A stretch of 7,395 bases of DNA, from contig CAZGSG010000295.1 of the NCBI GenBank assembly GCA_964528095.1, positions 1-7,395 of the forward strand, written 5' to 3'. The first letter of the stretch is position 1. Each line of letters begins with the position of its first letter. Below are positions 4,978 to 7,395 of the stretch, piece after piece. The stretch comes from CAZGSG01 sp964528095. GTDB lineage: Bacteria; Bacteroidota; Bacteroidia; Chitinophagales; Chitinophagaceae. The translations under genes were made by a program, and so were the position numbers. Under the pieces are notes generated by a model. That model saw only the letters and a program-made list of their open reading frames with translations, was not told where the DNA came from and made no database searches.

Positions 4978-6094
4978 AAAGGAATCGTTCATAGAGCCGC
5001 TCATATATCGGAACGATCGTACTGATATCAAATTTTTTGGCGTGTGCTGCGGCCCTTTCCTTGAAGCCTTTTAATATATCATCGCTTTTTAGAATAGCAA
5101 GCGATTGCCTGCTCATCGTTTCCACGTCTCCCACGTTTGCCATATATCCTGTTTCACCATCAATGTTTATTTCGCCAAGACCACCGGCATTGGTAGATAC
5201 GACTGGCACCCCGGCTGCCATAGCTTCAAGGGCTGCCAAACCAAAACTTTCATAATCGGAAGTAAGCAGGAAAAGATCTGCAATAGCCAGGATATCTTCC
5301 ATTTGCTCCTGTTTACCTACAAATCGTATTTCCTCAAATACGCCAAGGTCGCGTGCAAGGTCTTCGGCAGTTGATCGTTCGGGTCCATCGCCCACAAAAA
5401 GTAATTTCGCCGGGATAGTCTTTCTTACCTCGGTAAATATTTTTACAACGTCCTGTACTCTTTTGATTTTTCTGAAATTCGATGCGTGCATGAGAATGCG
5501 TTCACCATTCGGCGCGATCACTTTCCGGAAAGCATCGATCGGTTTGCGGCTAAAGCGTTGTACATCCACAAAATTATGGATCACTTCTATTTCTTTTTCA
5601 ATATTGAAAGTCCGGAATGTTTCGTCTCTCAGGTTTTGTGATACGGCAGTAATTGCATCGCTCTGGTTAATGGAAAATGCTACAACGGGTGCATAGGTTT
5701 TATCCTTTCCTACCAGGGTAATATCTGTACCATGCAGGGTGGTAATCACGGGTATGGTTTTTCCTTCTTTTTCCAGGATTTTTTTTGCCATATATGCGGC
5801 CGAAGCATGTGGAATAGCGTAATGAACATGCAGCAGGTCCAGGTGATTATTTTTAATGACATCTACCATTGTACTGGCCAACGCTGTCTCGTAAGGAGGG
5901 TAATCAAACAGGGGATAGGTTGGCACCTGCACCTCGTGATAAGAAATATTCGGAATAAAGCCATTCAGCCTTACCGGTTGCTGGTAGGTGATAAAATGAA
6001 CCTGGTGGCCTTTTTGCGCCAATGCTTTTCCCAATTCGGTAGCTAAAACTCCGCTACCGCCAAAAGTCGGATAGCAAACAATTCCAATTCGCAT
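4976..6094 (-). CDS. bshA: N-acetyl-alpha-D-glucosaminyl L-malate synthase
   Basis: BshA is a GT4-family (GT-B fold) retaining glycosyltransferase. It joins GlcNAc from UDP-GlcNAc to L-malate, the first step of bacillithiol synthesis in the cytoplasm. The 372 residues match the family length. The N-terminal domain shows the characteristic RIGIVCYPTFGGSGVLATEL (2-21), with its glycine loop. It also has DYPPYETALAS (64-74), LHVHYAIPHASAAYMAK (88-104), TLHGTDITLVGKD (119-131) and SINQSDAITAVS (141-152). These are BshA-specific and not general GT4 features. The C-terminal domain has VGDGPER (234-240) and the nucleotide-sugar EX7E motif E282-E290, followed by GVPVVSTNAGG. No residue looks damaged. 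The start at 6094 is fixed by the conserved N-terminus. bshB and bshC are not in the window. The gene is convergent with the EnvC-like gene and divergent from the M28 peptidase gene. Confidence 0.95.
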   Translation of the reverse strand: MRIGIVCYPTFGGSGVLATELGKALAQKGHQVHFITYQQPVRLNGFIPNISYHEVQVPTYPLFDYPPYETALASTMVDVIKNNHLDLLHVHYAIPHASAAYMAKKILEKEGKTIPVITTLHGTDITLVGKDKTYAPVVAFSINQSDAITAVSQNLRDETFRTFNIEKEIEVIHNFVDVQRFSRKPIDAFRKVIAPNGERILMHASNFRKIKRVQDVVKIFTEVRKTIPAKLLFVGDGPERSTAEDLARDLGVFEEIRFVGKQEQMEDILAIADLFLLTSDYESFGLAALEAMAAGVPVVSTNAGGLGEINIDGETGYMANVGDVETMSRQSLAILKSDDILKGFKERAAAHAKKFDISTIVPIYERLYERFL

Positions 6095-6098
6095 AGTT

Positions 6099-6106
6099 TA
6101 AATATA
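6099..6106 (-). promoter_or_regulatory. -7 element of bshA, very close to the start codon
   Basis: On the reverse strand TATATTTA (6106 to 6099) matches five of six fixed positions of TAnnTTTG. Only four bases separate it from the bshA ATG, the same arrangement as at dut, so the transcript would be nearly leaderless. The -33 region is not clear. Similarity to the dut arrangement raises confidence. Confidence 0.42.
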
Positions 6107-6162
6107 GGTAAAACGACCCTAAGGTAACAGTTTTGCCGCCTGAAGGTTTACCGTTTATCTTA

Positions 6163-6170
6163 AATCTTTG
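6163..6170 (+). promoter_or_regulatory. candidate -7 element of the M28 peptidase gene
   Basis: AATCTTTG at 6163-6170 fits TAnnTTTG except for the first base and lies 45 nt before the ATG at 6216. The upstream gene is divergent, so a promoter must lie in this 121-bp spacer. No good -33 is seen at 19-21 bp. The rest of the spacer shows no other structure I can support. Confidence 0.35.
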
Positions 6171-6215
6171 CGGTCATTTTTTGTTTTAGATTTAACTTTA
6201 TTCAAAACCACATGC

Positions 6216-7395
6216 ATGAAGAAATTTATTTTTCTAAGCCTCTCCGTCTTTTTTGCAGTTACATTGTCCGCACAACAGGAAGATTCATTGATGCTCCGCC
6301 GTATTGCGGATGAAATCCTGGTAAATGGCAAAGCCTATGATAATCTCCGTCATCTTACCAAACAGATCGGGGCAAGACTTGCTGGCAGTTCCGGCATGGT
6401 AAAAGCCGAAAAATGGGGATTAAAGACCATGCAGGAAAGCGGGGCAGAAAAAGCATGGTTACAGGAGTGTATGGTGCCGCATTGGGTAAGAGGCGGGAAA
6501 GACGAAGCCAGGATTACGGGTGGGCAAAATCTGGATGTGGTGGCCCTGGGTAATTCGATCGGTACTGGTAATAAAGGGATACAGGCAGATGTAATAGAAG
6601 TAGGATCTTTTGACGAGCTGGAATCAAAAAAAGATCTGCTGAAAGGTAAGATCGTTTTTTATAACTATAAATTTAACCCCCGTTATGTACGCACCTTCGA
6701 AGCATACAGGGATGCGGTACAATACCGGGGCGCGGGCCCCAGTCGTGCGGCAAAATATGGCGCAGTTGGTGTTATAGTAAGAAGCATGAGCCATAGCACC
6801 GATAATGCTCCTCATACAGGCGCAACCAGGTATGATACGGCATATAAACAAATACCTGCACTGGCAATCGGGTTAATCGATGCCGATAAATTGAGCAAAA
6901 GGATCGCAGAAAAACAGCAGACTAAATTATTTGTAAAAACAAATGGCCATTTCCTGCCTGATACGATCGGGCATAATGTGATCGGTGAATTAAAAGGAAC
7001 GGAATTTCCCAATGAGATCATTACGATTGGCGGTCACCTGGATAGTTGGGATAATTGCGAAGGCGCGCATGACGATGGAGCTGGTTGTGTGCAAACTGTG
7101 GAGATATTGCGCGCGTTCGTTGCTATGGGTTATAAACCCAAGCGCACGATCCGGTTTGTATTATTTGCCAATGAAGAAAACGGGGGAAGAGGTGGTAATA
7201 AATATGCGGCAGAAGCAAAAGAAAAAAATGAAAAACACATTTTTGCGCTTGAAAGTGATGCGGGCGGATTTACACCGAGATCATTGGGATTTACTGTTTC
7301 GAATGAACAGTTTAAAAAAATACTCGGATGGAAGGACCTGATCGCGCCCTATGGTGCTAATGAAATAGTAAGAGGTGGTGGCGGATCAGATATTG
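6216..7395 (+). CDS. secreted M28-family metallopeptidase with PA-like insert (3' partial)
   Basis: The frame from 6216 stays open to the window edge, giving 393 residues of a longer protein. A signal peptide (1-19, cleavage after LSA) sends it out of the cytoplasm. After an N-terminal helical part, a PA-like region (about 115-245) leads into the M28 zinc aminopeptidase/carboxypeptidase core. The di-zinc site is visible: H274 in GGHLDSWD, bridging D286 in GAHDDGAG, catalytic E320 and ligand E321 in FANEENGG, and D348 in LESDAGG. The final His lies past the window end, after GGGGSDI. The arrangement, including ESDAG and GGSDI, resembles the plasma glutamate carboxypeptidase (CPQ) branch more than Aeromonas-type aminopeptidases; the substrate is not predictable. 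Another ATG at 6212 is in a different frame that soon stops. Whether a T9SS C-terminal signal follows cannot be seen. Confidence 0.92.
   Translation, partial: MKKFIFLSLSVFFAVTLSAQQEDSLMLRRIADEILVNGKAYDNLRHLTKQIGARLAGSSGMVKAEKWGLKTMQESGAEKAWLQECMVPHWVRGGKDEARITGGQNLDVVALGNSIGTGNKGIQADVIEVGSFDELESKKDLLKGKIVFYNYKFNPRYVRTFEAYRDAVQYRGAGPSRAAKYGAVGVIVRSMSHSTDNAPHTGATRYDTAYKQIPALAIGLIDADKLSKRIAEKQQTKLFVKTNGHFLPDTIGHNVIGELKGTEFPNEIITIGGHLDSWDNCEGAHDDGAGCVQTVEILRAFVAMGYKPKRTIRFVLFANEENGGRGGNKYAAEAKEKNEKHIFALESDAGGFTPRSLGFTVSNEQFKKILGWKDLIAPYGANEIVRGGGGSDI

Noticed and set aside
7012..7341. 109-codon forward ORF near the window end
   Set aside because: It is out of frame with the M28 gene, whose catalytic motifs run through this stretch in another frame; its Lys-rich, motif-free sequence indicates a shadow.

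Overview
The window looks like core chromosome of a Bacteroidota bacterium, most likely of the Chitinophagaceae or a close relative. The evidence is the porU–porV pair of the type IX secretion system (T9SS), a DUF4292 lipoprotein followed by an EnvC-like protein, a bacillithiol-type bshA, promoters of the TAnnTTTG type, and very little sign of Shine-Dalgarno sequences before the starts. I see no rRNA, tRNA, CRISPR array, transposase, phage gene or defence system.

Layout. 1-111 is the last 36 codons of a gene read as porU. porV follows at 202-1356 and ends in a strong rho-independent terminator (1378-1409). A forward-strand group comes next: ispF (isoprenoid precursors), dut (dUTP removal), a lipoprotein of the DUF4292 family only 10 nt after dut, and an EnvC-like coiled-coil/LytM protein. 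This group meets bshA (reverse strand) head-on. The whole gap between the two stop codons is one perfect 34-bp inverted repeat with a 23-nt loop (4887-4977). bshA and a secreted M28 metallopeptidase, cut off by the window end, are then transcribed divergently from a 121-bp spacer.

How the genes fit together. PorU and PorV belong to one machine: PorV is the outer-membrane shuttle that brings T9SS cargo to the sortase PorU. The DUF4292 lipoprotein and the EnvC-like protein are envelope proteins, probably acting in lipoprotein or lipid handling and in control of peptidoglycan cleavage. IspF, Dut and BshA are housekeeping enzymes of isoprenoid, nucleotide and thiol metabolism. The M28 protein is an exported peptidase without a visible T9SS signal in the part shown.

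The gene content is conventional and I found no new multi-gene system. The less explained material is between genes: the perfect hairpin between envC-like and bshA, and degenerate TTGGATA/TATCCAA inverted repeats in both spacers flanking ispF. Other points are the loss of all expected zinc ligands in the EnvC-like LytM domain, and -7 elements so close to the dut and bshA start codons that both mRNAs may be leaderless.
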